DNA of 64,000 nucleotides from Thermococcaceae archaeon (GCA_030156945.1 JASGLT010000001.1:62001-126000); one strand, 5' to 3'. Shown: positions 53,377 to 61,786, numbered from the stretch's first letter. Notes: generated by a model from the sequence alone, not told the origin. Numbers and translations: made by a program.

Positions 53377-53536
53377 TCTTCCCACCGTTTTCTACTTCGT
53401 CTTTTTGCTCTTAAGATTAACTCTAGCACACGTTGCAACCTCCCAAAATCATTGTTCTTCAGGGTGGAGGCCTTTTCCCATTTTTGTTCCAAAAGGGTTA
53501 TATCTTCCGGACACTGCTTTTCTGTGGAGGGTGAGA

Positions 53537-53590
53537 ATGGAACGAAAAAGGCTCAAGATTTACATTCCGGGCACCAAATTCCCCTCGCAG
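53537..53590 (+). pseudogene. Truncated copy of a radical SAM gene 5' end
   Basis: A promoter (GGTTATATC at about 53496-53504), a ribosome binding site (GGAGGGTGAG) and 17 codons MERKRLKIYIPGTKFPS match the start of the intact gene at 54027 (VETRKKLKIYIPGIKFPS) before the similarity stops abruptly at about 53588 in favour of hairpin-rich DNA. The frame then stays open by chance to 54014-54016. It is a leftover of a tandem paralogue or of a duplication caused by an insertion. Confidence 0.6.
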
Positions 53591-54016
53591 GACCGGGGGG
53601 TTTCACCCCCCACGTCCTTGCTAACCCCCTCCCCCCAAGGAAACTTTTCTAGCGAAAAGTTTCATCAAAGTTCCTACGTGCTTATTAGGAATTCCCGTTC
53701 CAAATGGGCTTTAGAGTCCAAGTTGCTTTTCCAGGGGGAGTTTACTTTTAATAGCGCCCAATGGGCGCAAACGAGAAAAAACTCAAAGGGAACTGGTAAA
53801 ATTCTCACCAAAGCCCATCCTATAAAATCCAAATTTGAAAAGCACGTAGAAACTCATGTCCACGATTTTGCACATCTAAACACTTTTGATCAACCTTTGC
53901 TTCAGCAAAGGTTGTTAGGGGGCTTCGCCCCACATAAACCGGGAAACTGCGTTTCCCAGACCCTTCCTTCTTTTTTGAACGCCGGAGGGGGCTCCGCCCC
54001 CTGCAAACCCTTCTGA
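53591..54016 (+). repeat. Hairpin-rich spacer with palindromic element
   Basis: Perfect stem-loops include GGGGGG-tttca-CCCCCC near 53598-53614, GCGCCCA-a-TGGGCGC near 53754-53768, CAACCTTTGC-ttca-GCAAAGGTTG (53891-53914) followed by GGGGC-ttc-GCCCC (about 53919-53931), GGGAAAC-tgc-GTTTCCC (about 53941-53957) and GGGGGC-tcc-GCCCCC (about 53987-54001). The third and fourth match the element at 445-485 in inverted orientation. It separates the truncated and intact radical SAM starts. Confidence 0.6.
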
Positions 54017-54026
54017 GGTGAGCTAA

Positions 54027-54866
54027 ATGGTAGAGACAAGAAAAAAGCTCAAAATCTACATCCCCGGTATCAAGTTCCCTTCAATCTCGCTCACGGGCAA
54101 CGCCTGTGCTCTGAACTGTGCCCACTGCGGGAGGCACTACCTCCAGGGAATGAGGAAGCCGGAGCGCGGGGAGCTTTTGAACTACTGTCTCAAGCTCGCC
54201 GAAGAGGGTTACAGCGGTTGCCTCCTCAGCGGCGGCATGGATGGCCGTCTAAAGGTTCCGCTCGACTTCTACGCCGACGAGATAAGGGAGATTAAGAGGA
54301 GGACTAACCTCAAGCTCAACGCCCACGTGGGTTTTATTGATGAGAGCGACCTGGAGTGGGTGAAGTACGTTGACGCGGTCTCCCTTGACTTCGTGGGCGA
54401 TGATGACGTTATAAGGCGCGTTTACAAGATAGACAAGACCCTGGAGGACTATCTGAGAGTCCTGGACCTACTCACCGAAACCGGCTTGAGGGTTGCTCCC
54501 CACATAACAATCGGCCTCGATTTCGGAAAGATCTGGTGGGAGTATAAAGCCATAGACCTGCTGGTGGAATACCCTATAGACGTAATCGTTCTCGACGTCC
54601 TGATCCCGACGAAGGGGACTGAGATGGAGAACGTACCAAAGCCGAGCGTTGAAGAGAGCCTTGAAGTAGTTAAGTATGCGCGCGAGAAGTTTGACGGCGA
54701 GCTGAGCGTAGGCTGTATGAGACCCCTTGGGAAGTGGAGGCTGGAGTTCGACAGGGGTGCGGTTTTGGCAGGCGTTGATAGGCTTACAAACCCCCCAAGG
54801 AAAATCATCGAATGGGCAAAAAGAGTAAGGGACGTTGAAATAATCTACGAGTGCTGCGTTATGTAG
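54027..54866 (+). CDS. Radical SAM protein, LipS1-type lipoyl synthase subunit
   Basis: 279 residues. The radical SAM cluster is Cys27-x3-Cys31-x2-Cys34 (CALNCAHCGRHY) following the N-terminal strand KIYIPGIKFPS; a GG(M/E)-type motif is LSGGMDG and the chain ends in YECCVM with paired cysteines. It was long annotated as biotin synthase-like; in T. kodakarensis a protein of this type (recalled as TK2109) with a second one (TK2248) forms a two-component lipoyl synthase. Gene order after enolase and the RND exporter fits. GAGGTGAG precedes the ATG. With LplA at the window's left edge, both uptake/loading and sulfur insertion for lipoate are encoded here. Confidence 0.68.
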   Translation: MVETRKKLKIYIPGIKFPSISLTGNACALNCAHCGRHYLQGMRKPERGELLNYCLKLAEEGYSGCLLSGGMDGRLKVPLDFYADEIREIKRRTNLKLNAHVGFIDESDLEWVKYVDAVSLDFVGDDDVIRRVYKIDKTLEDYLRVLDLLTETGLRVAPHITIGLDFGKIWWEYKAIDLLVEYPIDVIVLDVLIPTKGTEMENVPKPSVEESLEVVKYAREKFDGELSVGCMRPLGKWRLEFDRGAVLAGVDRLTNPPRKIIEWAKRVRDVEIIYECCVM

Positions 54867-54928
54867 GGCTCACCTAACCTCGCATCATCACAAATCAGGA
54901 AGGAGAACGCCGATCATCGCCCCGCCCA

Positions 54929-55378
54929 TTAAAGCTCCTCTTTAACGGTCACGAAGGATACCATGGTAACCGTCTGTCCGATGCCCTTTATCTCCCTGAG
55001 TTTATCAACGACTATCCTGCCGACCTCTTCCGCATTGGGGGCGCGCACTTTTATCAGGATGTCCCACTCACCGGAGATTATATGGACTTCATAAACTCCA
55101 TCAAGTGAGGCAACCCTTCTAGCCACCTCTTTCTGGCTCATCCCAGAATCTGGCTCGTAGCGGGCGAGTATGAATGCCGTTGTCCCAAGATCAAGCTTCT
55201 TGTAGTTCGGTTTTACCGTGAATTTCTCTATAATACCCTCTTCAACAAGCTTCTTTATCCTGTAGTGAACAGTGGTACGGGGTATGCCCAGCTTCTTGCT
55301 GAGGGATGCTATGTTCTCCCTCGCGTTCTCCTTAAGTTCCTTCAACAGCGCCGCATCTATCGCATCCAATCCCGGCAT
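54929..55378 (-). CDS. Lrp/AsnC family transcriptional regulator
   Basis: 149 residues: N-terminal helix-turn-helix (LDAIDAALLKELKENARENIASLSKKLGIPRTTVHYRIKKL) and a C-terminal RAM ligand-binding domain (AFILARYEPDSGMSQ, GVYEVHIISGEWDILIKV, VTMVSFVTVKEEL). Such regulators sense amino acids and control metabolic genes in Thermococcales. The ATG at 55378 follows GGGGATCACC. No operator could be assigned. Confidence 0.9.
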   Translation of the reverse strand: MPGLDAIDAALLKELKENARENIASLSKKLGIPRTTVHYRIKKLVEEGIIEKFTVKPNYKKLDLGTTAFILARYEPDSGMSQKEVARRVASLDGVYEVHIISGEWDILIKVRAPNAEEVGRIVVDKLREIKGIGQTVTMVSFVTVKEEL

Positions 55379-55430
55379 GGTGATCCCCTTTGTCATTAAT
55401 TCAAGATAAACCATATCGTTTGAAACTATT

Positions 55431-55988
55431 TCAGTATTTAAGGTTTTCTTTCAACCAATTTGAAAACGCTCTAAGTGCGTTTCCCCTATGAGATATTTCG
55501 TTCTTTTCCTCTGTTGTCATTTCGGCAAAGGTCTTATCGAAACCATCGGGTACGAATATCGGGTCAAAGCCAAAGCCACCCGTTCCCCTCGGCTCATTCG
55601 TTATTCTCCCGTGAACCTCACCGGTGAACAGGTGAAGCTTTCCGTCCCAGTAAGCAACCACACTCTTGAAGAAGGCCCTCCTGTTGGACTCCCCCGCCAG
55701 GAGCTTCAGAATGCCCCAGTAACCAATAGTCCTGTACACGTAGGCCGAATAGACCCCTGGAAAGCCGCCTAAGGCTTCCACGAAAAGGCCAGAGTCATCA
55801 AGGAAGAAGGGACCCTCAACTCTCTCAGAGAGCCATTCAACAGCGTATTTTGCAACTTCTTCAAGGGTATCGGCCTGAATCTCGGGATAACTCATCTTAA
55901 GCTGGTAGACCCTAACCCCAAAGCCCTCAAAGTACCTCCTCGCCTCCTCGACTTTTCCAGGGTTAGAAGTTACAAAGGCAAGCTCCAT
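55431..55988 (-). CDS. XTP/dITP diphosphatase (RdgB/HAM1 family)
   Basis: 185 residues that remove deaminated purine nucleotides (XTP, ITP) by releasing pyrophosphate. Signature segments: [14 protein letters not shown] at the start, [28 protein letters not shown] near 61, [15 protein letters not shown] near 137 and [19 protein letters not shown] near 152. Length and motifs are normal. It stands alone upstream of the Lrp gene on the minus strand. Confidence 0.93.
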   Translation of the reverse strand: MELAFVTSNPGKVEEARRYFEGFGVRVYQLKMSYPEIQADTLEEVAKYAVEWLSERVEGPFFLDDSGLFVEALGGFPGVYSAYVYRTIGYWGILKLLAGESNRRAFFKSVVAYWDGKLHLFTGEVHGRITNEPRGTGGFGFDPIFVPDGFDKTFAEMTTEEKNEISHRGNALRAFSNWLKENLKY

Positions 55989-56030
55989 GAGACCACCTTA
56001 GAAAAATGTAATGAGTGTCTAAAAAGTTTG

Positions 56031-56519
56031 TCACTCTATCCTGTAGCCTATCCTTTCAACGAGCTCCCTGCGCTCTTTCCTCTGCTCCTCTGTCTCAATC
56101 TTGTTCGCGGCCTTGCCGTCAACAACCCCCAGAACGCTCCTCCCGAGGTCCGTCTCTGCCACTATGACCTGGAAGGGGTTCTCGCTGGCACCGTAGACCA
56201 TGGCAACTGCTGGATGGTTCTTTACCGTGTTCAAGACGTTTATTGGGAAGGCGTTCTTCATGAGGATTACAAAAACATGGCCGGCCCCTATTTTGACGGC
56301 GTTCTTCGCGGCAAGCTCTTCAAGCTCTTTGTCGTTTCCAGTGTAACGTGTGAGCTGTGGTTTCGCCTCATTCATGGCAATGCCAAATTTTATTCCCGGC
56401 ACGGCCGTTAAGAGGGCTCTGGCAAGGTCGTCTACCGTGAATATCGAGAAGTTGCCCTGACCGATTATGACTTCAACGCCCTCCGGTTTTTCGATCTCAA
56501 CTACCTCTATCTTAACCAT
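56031..56519 (-). CDS. Adenosine-specific kinase (DUF355 family)
   Basis: 162 residues of the archaeal Ado-kinase family of AMP-binding proteins: KPEGVEVIIGQGNFSIFTVDDL near residue 12, PGIKFGIAMNEAKPQLTRYTGND near 40 and GAGHVFVILMKNAFPINVLN near 80. A phosphotransfer reaction on adenosine is proposed for the family. The ATG at 56519 lies behind GGTGGTGGGTG. The gene diverges from the dual-HTH regulator gene with TATA boxes for both in 56523-56560. Confidence 0.85.
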   Translation of the reverse strand: MVKIEVVEIEKPEGVEVIIGQGNFSIFTVDDLARALLTAVPGIKFGIAMNEAKPQLTRYTGNDKELEELAAKNAVKIGAGHVFVILMKNAFPINVLNTVKNHPAVAMVYGASENPFQVIVAETDLGRSVLGVVDGKAANKIETEEQRKERRELVERIGYRIE

Positions 56520-56581
56520 CACCCACCACCGGTAAGGTTTATAATCGGTCTAAATATAATCTTTTCGCGGGCTGGTGAGTG

Positions 56582-57508
56582 ATGAGCAGGTTTTCAATGG
56601 AAGAGCTGGAATTTCTTACGAATATCCTGCAAAAGCATCCCCTCGACAGCCTCAGAAAAATCTCAAAGGAGGAGAGGGTGGATTATTACAAGCTCAAACG
56701 GCTTTACGACAAGTACTACGGGAAACACGTCACAGTAAGCGCAATCTACAACCCAAGGAAACTCGGGCTAAAGAGCTATGTAACATTTCTAAGCGTCCCC
56801 TCCGATTCGATTCTTGAAGTGGCTAAAAAAATGTCTTCAAACCCCTACGTATCATACCTCAATCCTGCATTTGGGTTCAAAAACGGTCTCACAGCTTTCA
56901 TGGCAGTTCCCAAGGATCAAGTCAACCTTATCGATGAGTTCCTTTCAAGGTACTCTGACGATTACGAGTGGTATGAAATGCAACCGTATTCTTACTCCAT
57001 AGACGACTCTGAGGATGGAGGCTGGAAATTCAGCTACGACTACGCCATCCTGATGGATATTCTAAAGGAGGACGCCCGAACTCCCATATCCGAGATAGCA
57101 AACAAACTCGGAAAGACGGGACCCACCGTCAGGTACATGATAGAGAGGCTAAAAAAAGAAGGCGTAATCCTCGCGTTCGAGGCCGTAGTGGATATGACAA
57201 CCCACGACAGGGGAGTAATCGGGATAACCCGCGAGCTGAAAGAGGAAGTTATCCAAAAGTTCCAAGATTACGAGATGTTGATAGCAGTGCTGCCCGGCCA
57301 TGGCTACATGATCGAGTGGTACTTCTCATCAAGTGAAGATTTGGGGCTGAAAGTGATGGAATTCAGCCGATACGTGGATAAGCTCCTGATTGAATACTTC
57401 GATGAAACCTTCAAGAAGATGAACGACGAGAGAATGAAAAGAAGGTTCAGGATGATAGTAAAAAAGGACGGGAGTGGCTACAGGTCCCTTCTGGATTTCA
57501 TGGGCTAA
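56582..57508 (+). CDS. Two-domain Lrp/AsnC-like transcriptional regulator
   Basis: 308 residues with two units: an N-terminal degenerate helix-turn-helix plus RAM-like part (about 1-140) and a second canonical helix-turn-helix (DILKEDARTPISEIANKLGKTGPTVRYMIERL, about 158-200) with another ligand-binding region. Fused double Lrp proteins are a Thermococcales speciality of unknown target. The ATG at 56582 follows CTGGTGAG. The 3' end overlaps by four bases with the convergent SPASM gene. Confidence 0.72.
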   Translation: MSRFSMEELEFLTNILQKHPLDSLRKISKEERVDYYKLKRLYDKYYGKHVTVSAIYNPRKLGLKSYVTFLSVPSDSILEVAKKMSSNPYVSYLNPAFGFKNGLTAFMAVPKDQVNLIDEFLSRYSDDYEWYEMQPYSYSIDDSEDGGWKFSYDYAILMDILKEDARTPISEIANKLGKTGPTVRYMIERLKKEGVILAFEAVVDMTTHDRGVIGITRELKEEVIQKFQDYEMLIAVLPGHGYMIEWYFSSSEDLGLKVMEFSRYVDKLLIEYFDETFKKMNDERMKRRFRMIVKKDGSGYRSLLDFMG

Positions 57509-58437
57509 AAAACTATTGGGCAGTACTCAACTCCCCCCAGGTCTCCCGTGGCCTGGAACTCGAGTGCCCTGCAGTCGTGGCATATGTATTTGAAGGGGCA
57601 TTTAGAGCAGGTTCCTATTCTGTCCTTTGTCAGCGTCCAGAAATCGTTGACCGCCTTTCTCCTGAGAATGTCCCTCAGCTTTCCGGTTTTTAAATCCCCA
57701 AGCACGAACCCCCGCAGGAGGGGACAGGGGAGTACGTAACCATCGGCAGTTACCGCCAGAGTGTCGGCGAGGCACGGGCTGTATTTTTCCAGGTTTGGGC
57801 TGAAGACCCTCCTGAGCTCAACGACATTGAAGTCGAGCTTTCTGTAGGAGCCGGGGAAGAGCACGTCCACGTATACTTCTCCCTCAAAACCTATATTCAT
57901 GCCCAAAAGTTCGTCAAGGTCCTTCCCCCTAACCGTCACCAACGCGCCGTGAAGCCAGTCAAAAACCTCAAGCTCCTTGATGTTGTCCCGATAGTAATCC
58001 ACCTCGGCCACGAACTTAACACCTTCTACGGGAGAAGCCTTTTTCACATCCTCGAGAAGTGCCACTGCGTAAACTTCGGGAATTCCCAGCTCCACGGCGT
58101 AGGAAGACACCATGAGGAGCTGTTCAAGAGTGTCGTAATTGGTGAGCCAGAGCTCCTTTCCCCCCATTTTAGCGAACTCCCTTAAAATCTCCTGGATTTC
58201 CTCAACGCTCATTGGCTCACGGCGCAGGATGAATCTGTTGTTGCCGATGCATCCTATAGAACGAGGTATACCCTCGGTTTCCGAAAATCTCCCCTTTCCC
58301 TCACCCAGCTGCACTATAAGCCTCTCAAGCTTCCCTTTTTTGGGTTTGACTGTCCACGGAGGTTTTGCCACCGATACAACCCTCAGCTTAGAGTTGCCTC
58401 TCAAACTAATTACGGCACTTTCAACTGCCTCTTCCAT
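57505..58437 (-). CDS. SPASM domain protein lacking the radical SAM cluster
   Basis: 310 residues. The C-terminal third has the SPASM cysteine pattern: SPCLADTLAVTADGYVLPCPLL, then CSKCPFKYICHDC and YCPIVF, which bind auxiliary iron-sulfur clusters in peptide-modifying enzymes. The N-terminal part follows a radical SAM barrel in outline (EELWLTNYDTLEQL, VKFVAEVDYYRDN) but the position of CxxxCxxC reads RSIGCIGNNRF, with a single cysteine. It is thus likely a catalytically altered relative of PqqE/heme-type maturases. An upstream minus-strand TATTTATAG box near 58470 gives its promoter. Confidence 0.68.
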   Translation of the reverse strand: MEEAVESAVISLRGNSKLRVVSVAKPPWTVKPKKGKLERLIVQLGEGKGRFSETEGIPRSIGCIGNNRFILRREPMSVEEIQEILREFAKMGGKELWLTNYDTLEQLLMVSSYAVELGIPEVYAVALLEDVKKASPVEGVKFVAEVDYYRDNIKELEVFDWLHGALVTVRGKDLDELLGMNIGFEGEVYVDVLFPGSYRKLDFNVVELRRVFSPNLEKYSPCLADTLAVTADGYVLPCPLLRGFVLGDLKTGKLRDILRRKAVNDFWTLTKDRIGTCSKCPFKYICHDCRALEFQATGDLGGVEYCPIVF

Positions 58438-58537
58438 GCTGCCTCCCCCAGGAGGGGATGGAAGGGAACCTATAAATACTTTTTCTATTCATATTTTGCA
58501 TACTATCAAAAATAGTTAGCAAAAAATGAAGAACCCC

Positions 58538-58963
58538 TTAACCCCTGACAACCCTATCCCCCTCGATCCAGAACTCCCCTTCCTCCGTCACCTCTTTCTT
58601 CCAAACGGGGACGCGCCTTTTTACCTCATCAACTATCCACGAACAGGCCTCAAAAGCCTCCTTTCTGTGGGCAGAACTTACTACGACCAAAATAGTGTCC
58701 TCTCCAACCGGTAAATCTCCATATCGGTGCCATATTACGGCGTCAAATATGGGGAACTTCCTCAGAGCCTCTTCCCTGATTTTTGCCATCTCAGAAACAG
58801 CCATCTCCCCATAGACCTCGTAGATGAGCCTTTCAACTTTCCTGCCCCGGTTGTGCGCCCTGACCTTACCCAGAAAGACAACGTAAGCTCCAGACTCGGG
58901 ATTACTAATGAGCTCAATTGCCCTATTAACGTCAAACGACTCCTGGGTCACCATGACCTTCAT
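58538..58963 (-). CDS. moaE: Molybdopterin synthase catalytic subunit MoaE
   Basis: 141 residues: SGAYVVFLGKVRAHNRGRKVERLIYEVYGEMA, IWHRYGDLPVGEDTILVVVSSAHRKEAFEACSWIVDEVKRRVPVWKKE with the catalytic lysine pair in VWKKEV. It accepts sulfur from the MoaD thiocarboxylate to make molybdopterin (tungstopterin here). The ATG at 58963 follows GGTGAGGGTT. The partner sulfur-carrier MoaD and activating MoeB genes are 1 kb away. Confidence 0.92.
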   Translation of the reverse strand: MKVMVTQESFDVNRAIELISNPESGAYVVFLGKVRAHNRGRKVERLIYEVYGEMAVSEMAKIREEALRKFPIFDAVIWHRYGDLPVGEDTILVVVSSAHRKEAFEACSWIVDEVKRRVPVWKKEVTEEGEFWIEGDRVVRG

Positions 58964-59055
58964 AACCCTCACCAAAAAGCCCTGAGATTCAGACCTATTA
59001 AAACCTGCCGCCCAAAACTTCAAAAGGTCTCGGACTATCAGAGGATGGTGGTAGG

Positions 59056-59883
59056 ATGAAAAGGCTGGGCATAATCCTCGTGATCATCCTCCTGACTGCA
59101 AGCTTAAGCGGATGCATCGGAAATAGTCACGAAGAGACTCAAACGCCGCCTTCTCCAAGCACTACAAGCACCACAGGGGCGTCCCATACCAGTACGTCGA
59201 GCACTGAAAGGCCGATTAACGATATTGAAGGGGCAAAATCCTCGCTGGAATCAGTAAAACAGTTCACATATGAGCTCAAAACTGCCTTAAGCATGAACAT
59301 AAGCCTCCAAACTTCCGGGATAAGTCAAAACTCCTCAATAAAACTCATCGTTCTTGAGAAGGGGTATCTGGACTTTGAATCGAAAGAGGCGTGGATAAAC
59401 ACGACAACCGTAAGCCTTCCAGACAACGTCTCAGTAAGCCTTACTCAGGTCGTTAAGGGAGGGAAAACTTACATAAAAACCAATCTTGGCATCCTCAACG
59501 TTTCAAACGAGGAAAATCCGGTATGGGAGTACAACGCCGTTTCCCTTGCCAGAAAATACCTACAGCAGGTGCCCCTGGAGAGCGAGAGCGGGGAGGAGCT
59601 AAAAATAACCTACATACTCGATCGGGAGGATGTTAAGGGCCTCGCAACCCCCTACATTGCCATCGACAATGGCACGGGAATCGAAGTCAAGAAAGGAAGG
59701 ATAACATTCTTTTTCAGAGACGGAAGTTTGTCGGAGGTGGAGATAGAGTACATCCTCGTGACTCGGACCCCCATAGAAGACCCCGTTCTCGGAAGCGGAG
59801 AAATAATCCAGGAAGTGGAAGGGAGGAGCACGATAAAAATCACTTCCTTCAACAAAAAGGTTGAAGTCAGCCCACCTACTTGA
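59056..59883 (+). CDS. Hypothetical lipoprotein
   Basis: 275 residues: a signal peptide with lipobox LTASLSGC, a Ser/Thr/Pro linker (residues about 32-55) that may be glycosylated, and a beta-rich domain of LolA/DUF6612-like appearance (FTYELKTALSMNISLQ, EAWINTTTVSLPDNVSVSLTQVVKGGKTYIKTNLG). The role may be binding or carrying lipid, but this is speculative. It overlaps the convergent moeB gene at the 3' end by eight bases. Confidence 0.65.
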   Translation: MKRLGIILVIILLTASLSGCIGNSHEETQTPPSPSTTSTTGASHTSTSSTERPINDIEGAKSSLESVKQFTYELKTALSMNISLQTSGISQNSSIKLIVLEKGYLDFESKEAWINTTTVSLPDNVSVSLTQVVKGGKTYIKTNLGILNVSNEENPVWEYNAVSLARKYLQQVPLESESGEELKITYILDREDVKGLATPYIAIDNGTGIEVKKGRITFFFRDGSLSEVEIEYILVTRTPIEDPVLGSGEIIQEVEGRSTIKITSFNKKVEVSPPT

Positions 59884-60574
59884 GCTCCACGACGTCAAAG
59901 ATGTTCAGAGCGAGGTCTATCAGGAGGAGCTTGTTAATCAAAGGCTCCCCAATGCCAGTGAGCAGTTTAATAACCTCCATGGCCTGTATTGAGCCAACAA
60001 CTCCGGCAGTTGCCCCGATTATCGGGAATTTTTCCTCCTTTTCTTTAACTTTCGGGAAGAGCTCCTTTAGGCTCTTGGTGAGACCCGGTACTATCGTTGT
60101 GATCTGCCCGTGCATCCCCTCAACCGCCCCGTGAACGAGGGGAATTTTCTTCCTGTGCACGTAGTCATCGAGCAGGTAGCGGGTCTCGAAGTTGTCGAGA
60201 CAATCGACCACGACATCAACGCCTTTAAGGACTTCTTCAACGTTCTCCTCCGTGAGTCTGCCACTGAAGGTTTCTATTTTTATGTCGGAGTTGAAGCGCT
60301 CAAGCTTCCATCTGGCGGACTCTGGCTTTGGTCTCTCCCCCACGTCTTCCTCCCAGTGGAGTATCTGTCTGTTGAGGTTGCTCAGCTCGGGCCTCTGCTC
60401 GTCAACAAGCAGGAGAGTTCCCACACCAGCGGCTGCAAGGTAGTAAGCAACGGGGCTACCCAACCCACCAACACCCACCACGGCAACCTTTGCACCCTTG
60501 AGCTTCTCCTGACCCTCCTTCCCGAAGATCATTATCTGCCGGTCATACCTTTCAATTTCCCTTTCACTCAACAT
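59876..60574 (-). CDS. E1-like adenylyltransferase, MoeB/ThiF family
   Basis: 232 residues that adenylate the C-terminal glycine of small ubiquitin-like sulfur carriers. ATP motif VVGVGGLGSPVAYYLAAAGVG near residue 28, the R in NLNRQILH and the D in VVDCLDNFETRYLLDDY are present. The two Zn-binding CxxC pairs found in most MoeB/ThiF are absent and the region of the catalytic cysteine reads TKSLKELFP. The ATG at 60574 overlaps slightly the end of the moaD gene, so it works with MoaD. Confidence 0.85.
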   Translation of the reverse strand: MLSEREIERYDRQIMIFGKEGQEKLKGAKVAVVGVGGLGSPVAYYLAAAGVGTLLLVDEQRPELSNLNRQILHWEEDVGERPKPESARWKLERFNSDIKIETFSGRLTEENVEEVLKGVDVVVDCLDNFETRYLLDDYVHRKKIPLVHGAVEGMHGQITTIVPGLTKSLKELFPKVKEKEEKFPIIGATAGVVGSIQAMEVIKLLTGIGEPLINKLLLIDLALNIFDVVELK

Positions 60575-60575
60575 A

Positions 60576-60842
60576 TCAACCACCACTCACAGGCGGGAAT
60601 ATCGCCACCACATCCCCATCCTGAAGAGCCTCATCAAACTTAACGTAGCGACCGTTTCTTGAGACGTTTACATCAGCCAAATCATCCTCCTCAGCAAAGA
60701 CCTCATTCTTCAGTTCAGGATGCCTCTCCTTCAGGAATTCAATCAGCTCCCCCACAGTTATCCCATCGGGCACTTCAAGCTCTTCCTCACTCTTGCCCAC
60801 TAGAGAGCGGTAACGGGCGAAGTATCTGACCCTTATTTTCAT
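60576..60842 (-). CDS. moaD: MoaD-like small sulfur-carrier protein
   Basis: 88 residues with a beta-grasp fold (MKIRVRYFARYRSLVGKSEEEL, ADVNVSRNGRYVKFDEALQDGDVVAIFPPVSGG) ending in Gly-Gly, as required for adenylation by the E1-like protein. In archaea such proteins (SAMPs) serve both in sulfur transfer for pterin/tRNA and in protein conjugation. The gene is first of the moaD-moeB pair. Confidence 0.9.
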   Translation of the reverse strand: MKIRVRYFARYRSLVGKSEEELEVPDGITVGELIEFLKERHPELKNEVFAEEDDLADVNVSRNGRYVKFDEALQDGDVVAIFPPVSGG

Positions 60843-60861
60843 TGAATTCCCCCAAAGGAAA

Positions 60862-61020
60862 CTAATACGCGAGAGTTAAAAAATATTGCTCGATGTAATC
60901 AACCCACGAGAAATCACGCCCAACTTCTGAGAGCTTCAAGGCATTGTTGCCAAAGATATTGCTACTAACTTCCCCTATCCACTACTTTTGTTTTTCCAAG
61001 TCTGTCCAAACCCAGTTGGC
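60862..61020 (-). pseudogene. Coding-like fragment with an in-frame stop
   Basis: On the minus strand, 53 codons from about 61020 to a TAG at 60862 read like protein (NWVWTDLEKQK, then a TAG, then WIGEVSSNIFGNNALKL and WVDYIEQYFLTLAY). No start codon or ribosome binding site precedes it. It is likely the 3' end of a decayed gene of unknown family within the accessory island. Confidence 0.35.
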
Positions 61021-61038
61021 CCCCAATACTTGGGATTT

Positions 61039-61287
61039 TTAAGCCTCCCCCAGCATCTTTGATTCACTTCCCACCCTTTTCACAAGTTCTTCCGGAGTCA
61101 TGTATTCGACTCTACCGTGCTCTCCTATGATGTAGGGCTCTTTCTTAGTCCTGTTCTTTTTCTGATCCGCCATGAACGCGATTACAAGAACCCCAAAGCC
61201 CACGAGATCCCATGTACTAACTGCCTCCTGAACGATCAGGGCGAGAATATAGAAAACAAAAATGAGAATCCAATATTTGACTTTCAT
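61039..61287 (-). CDS. Small membrane protein with EPYIIG tail motif
   Basis: 82 residues: two closely spaced membrane segments (about residues 4-20 and 25-42), a basic loop and a soluble tail KKEPYIIGEHGRVEYMTPEELVKR. The tail motif EPY-I/V-IG followed after six to eight residues by a hydrophobic-T/S-xx-EL segment is shared with 61463 and with the frameshifted gene at 41885. The family is unknown to me; the tail may bind a partner in the cytoplasm. Confidence 0.55.
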   Translation of the reverse strand: MKVKYWILIFVFYILALIVQEAVSTWDLVGFGVLVIAFMADQKKNRTKKEPYIIGEHGRVEYMTPEELVKRVGSESKMLGEA

Positions 61288-61330
61288 CTGAGTATCACCC
61301 CTCTGTTGTTTTCATGCTCCTCTTTCACGC

Positions 61331-61463
61331 TTAAATTACAACCACGTAAAACCTAACCTCGTACGAGTGCTCACCCTCACTCGCCAACCATTGAAGGGTG
61401 AAGCTTTTAGTGGAGCCAGCACTAACGCTCCCGCTCAATGGGTCATCCTCCTGATCTTCAATT
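61331..61463 (-). pseudogene. Fragment of an Ig-like (CARDB-type) surface domain
   Basis: From about 61463 to a TAA at 61331 the minus strand encodes EDDPLSGSVSAGSTKSFTLQ and then WLASEGEHSYEVRFYVVV, the last strands of a CARDB/Ig-like extracellular domain. It lacks any start. It resembles pieces of larger Thermococcales surface proteins; the island's 62302 and 63572 genes carry similar folds, suggesting a decayed paralogue. Confidence 0.4.
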
Positions 61464-61786
61464 CATGACTCTCCAGTTTTTCCATGCTTAAGACGTTGTT
61501 CCAGCTCTTCTTCTGTAAGATACTCAATTTCCTTTGAATCACCAATGATGTAGGGTTCTCGTGGAACTTTCTTACATCGCTCATAATGTTTCATATCGCA
61601 AAGTACCCAGAGTACGAACAGCGGCCAAGTGGGCAAGATTGCAATTAAGATACTCCACGGAATAGATCCAATTACGTAAACAGCCAATAGAAAGATAAAG
61701 ACAAAAGGGACGACAAACTCTGCAAAACGTTTACTCATACTCGCCTCTTGCAATCTAGTTGTTAAGTATAATTCAACATCATTCAT
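61463..61786 (-). CDS. Small membrane protein with EPYIIGDSKE tail motif
   Basis: 107 residues with two membrane segments (VVPFVFIFLLAVYVIGSI and ILIAILPTWPLFVLWVL) and the cytoplasmic tail REPYIIGDSKEIEYLTEEELEQRL, nearly identical in its core to that of the broken gene at 41885. The ATG at 61786 follows GGTGAGGAAA; it overlaps the end of the upstream gene by eight bases. Function unknown. Confidence 0.6.
   Translation of the reverse strand: MNDVELYLTTRLQEASMSKRFAEFVVPFVFIFLLAVYVIGSIPWSILIAILPTWPLFVLWVLCDMKHYERCKKVPREPYIIGDSKEIEYLTEEELEQRLKHGKTGES

Noticed and set aside
52982-54016. A 344-codon plus-strand frame covering the antitoxin region and the hairpin spacer
   Set aside because: It runs antisense through a toxin-antitoxin pair and through palindromic DNA; only the 17 codons from 53537 look like protein.
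54868-54925. Second possible box C/D RNA on the minus strand (TGATGAT and CTGA present)
   Set aside because: The outer box C reads ATGATCG and no CTGA is found at the expected box D position, so only the inner boxes fit.
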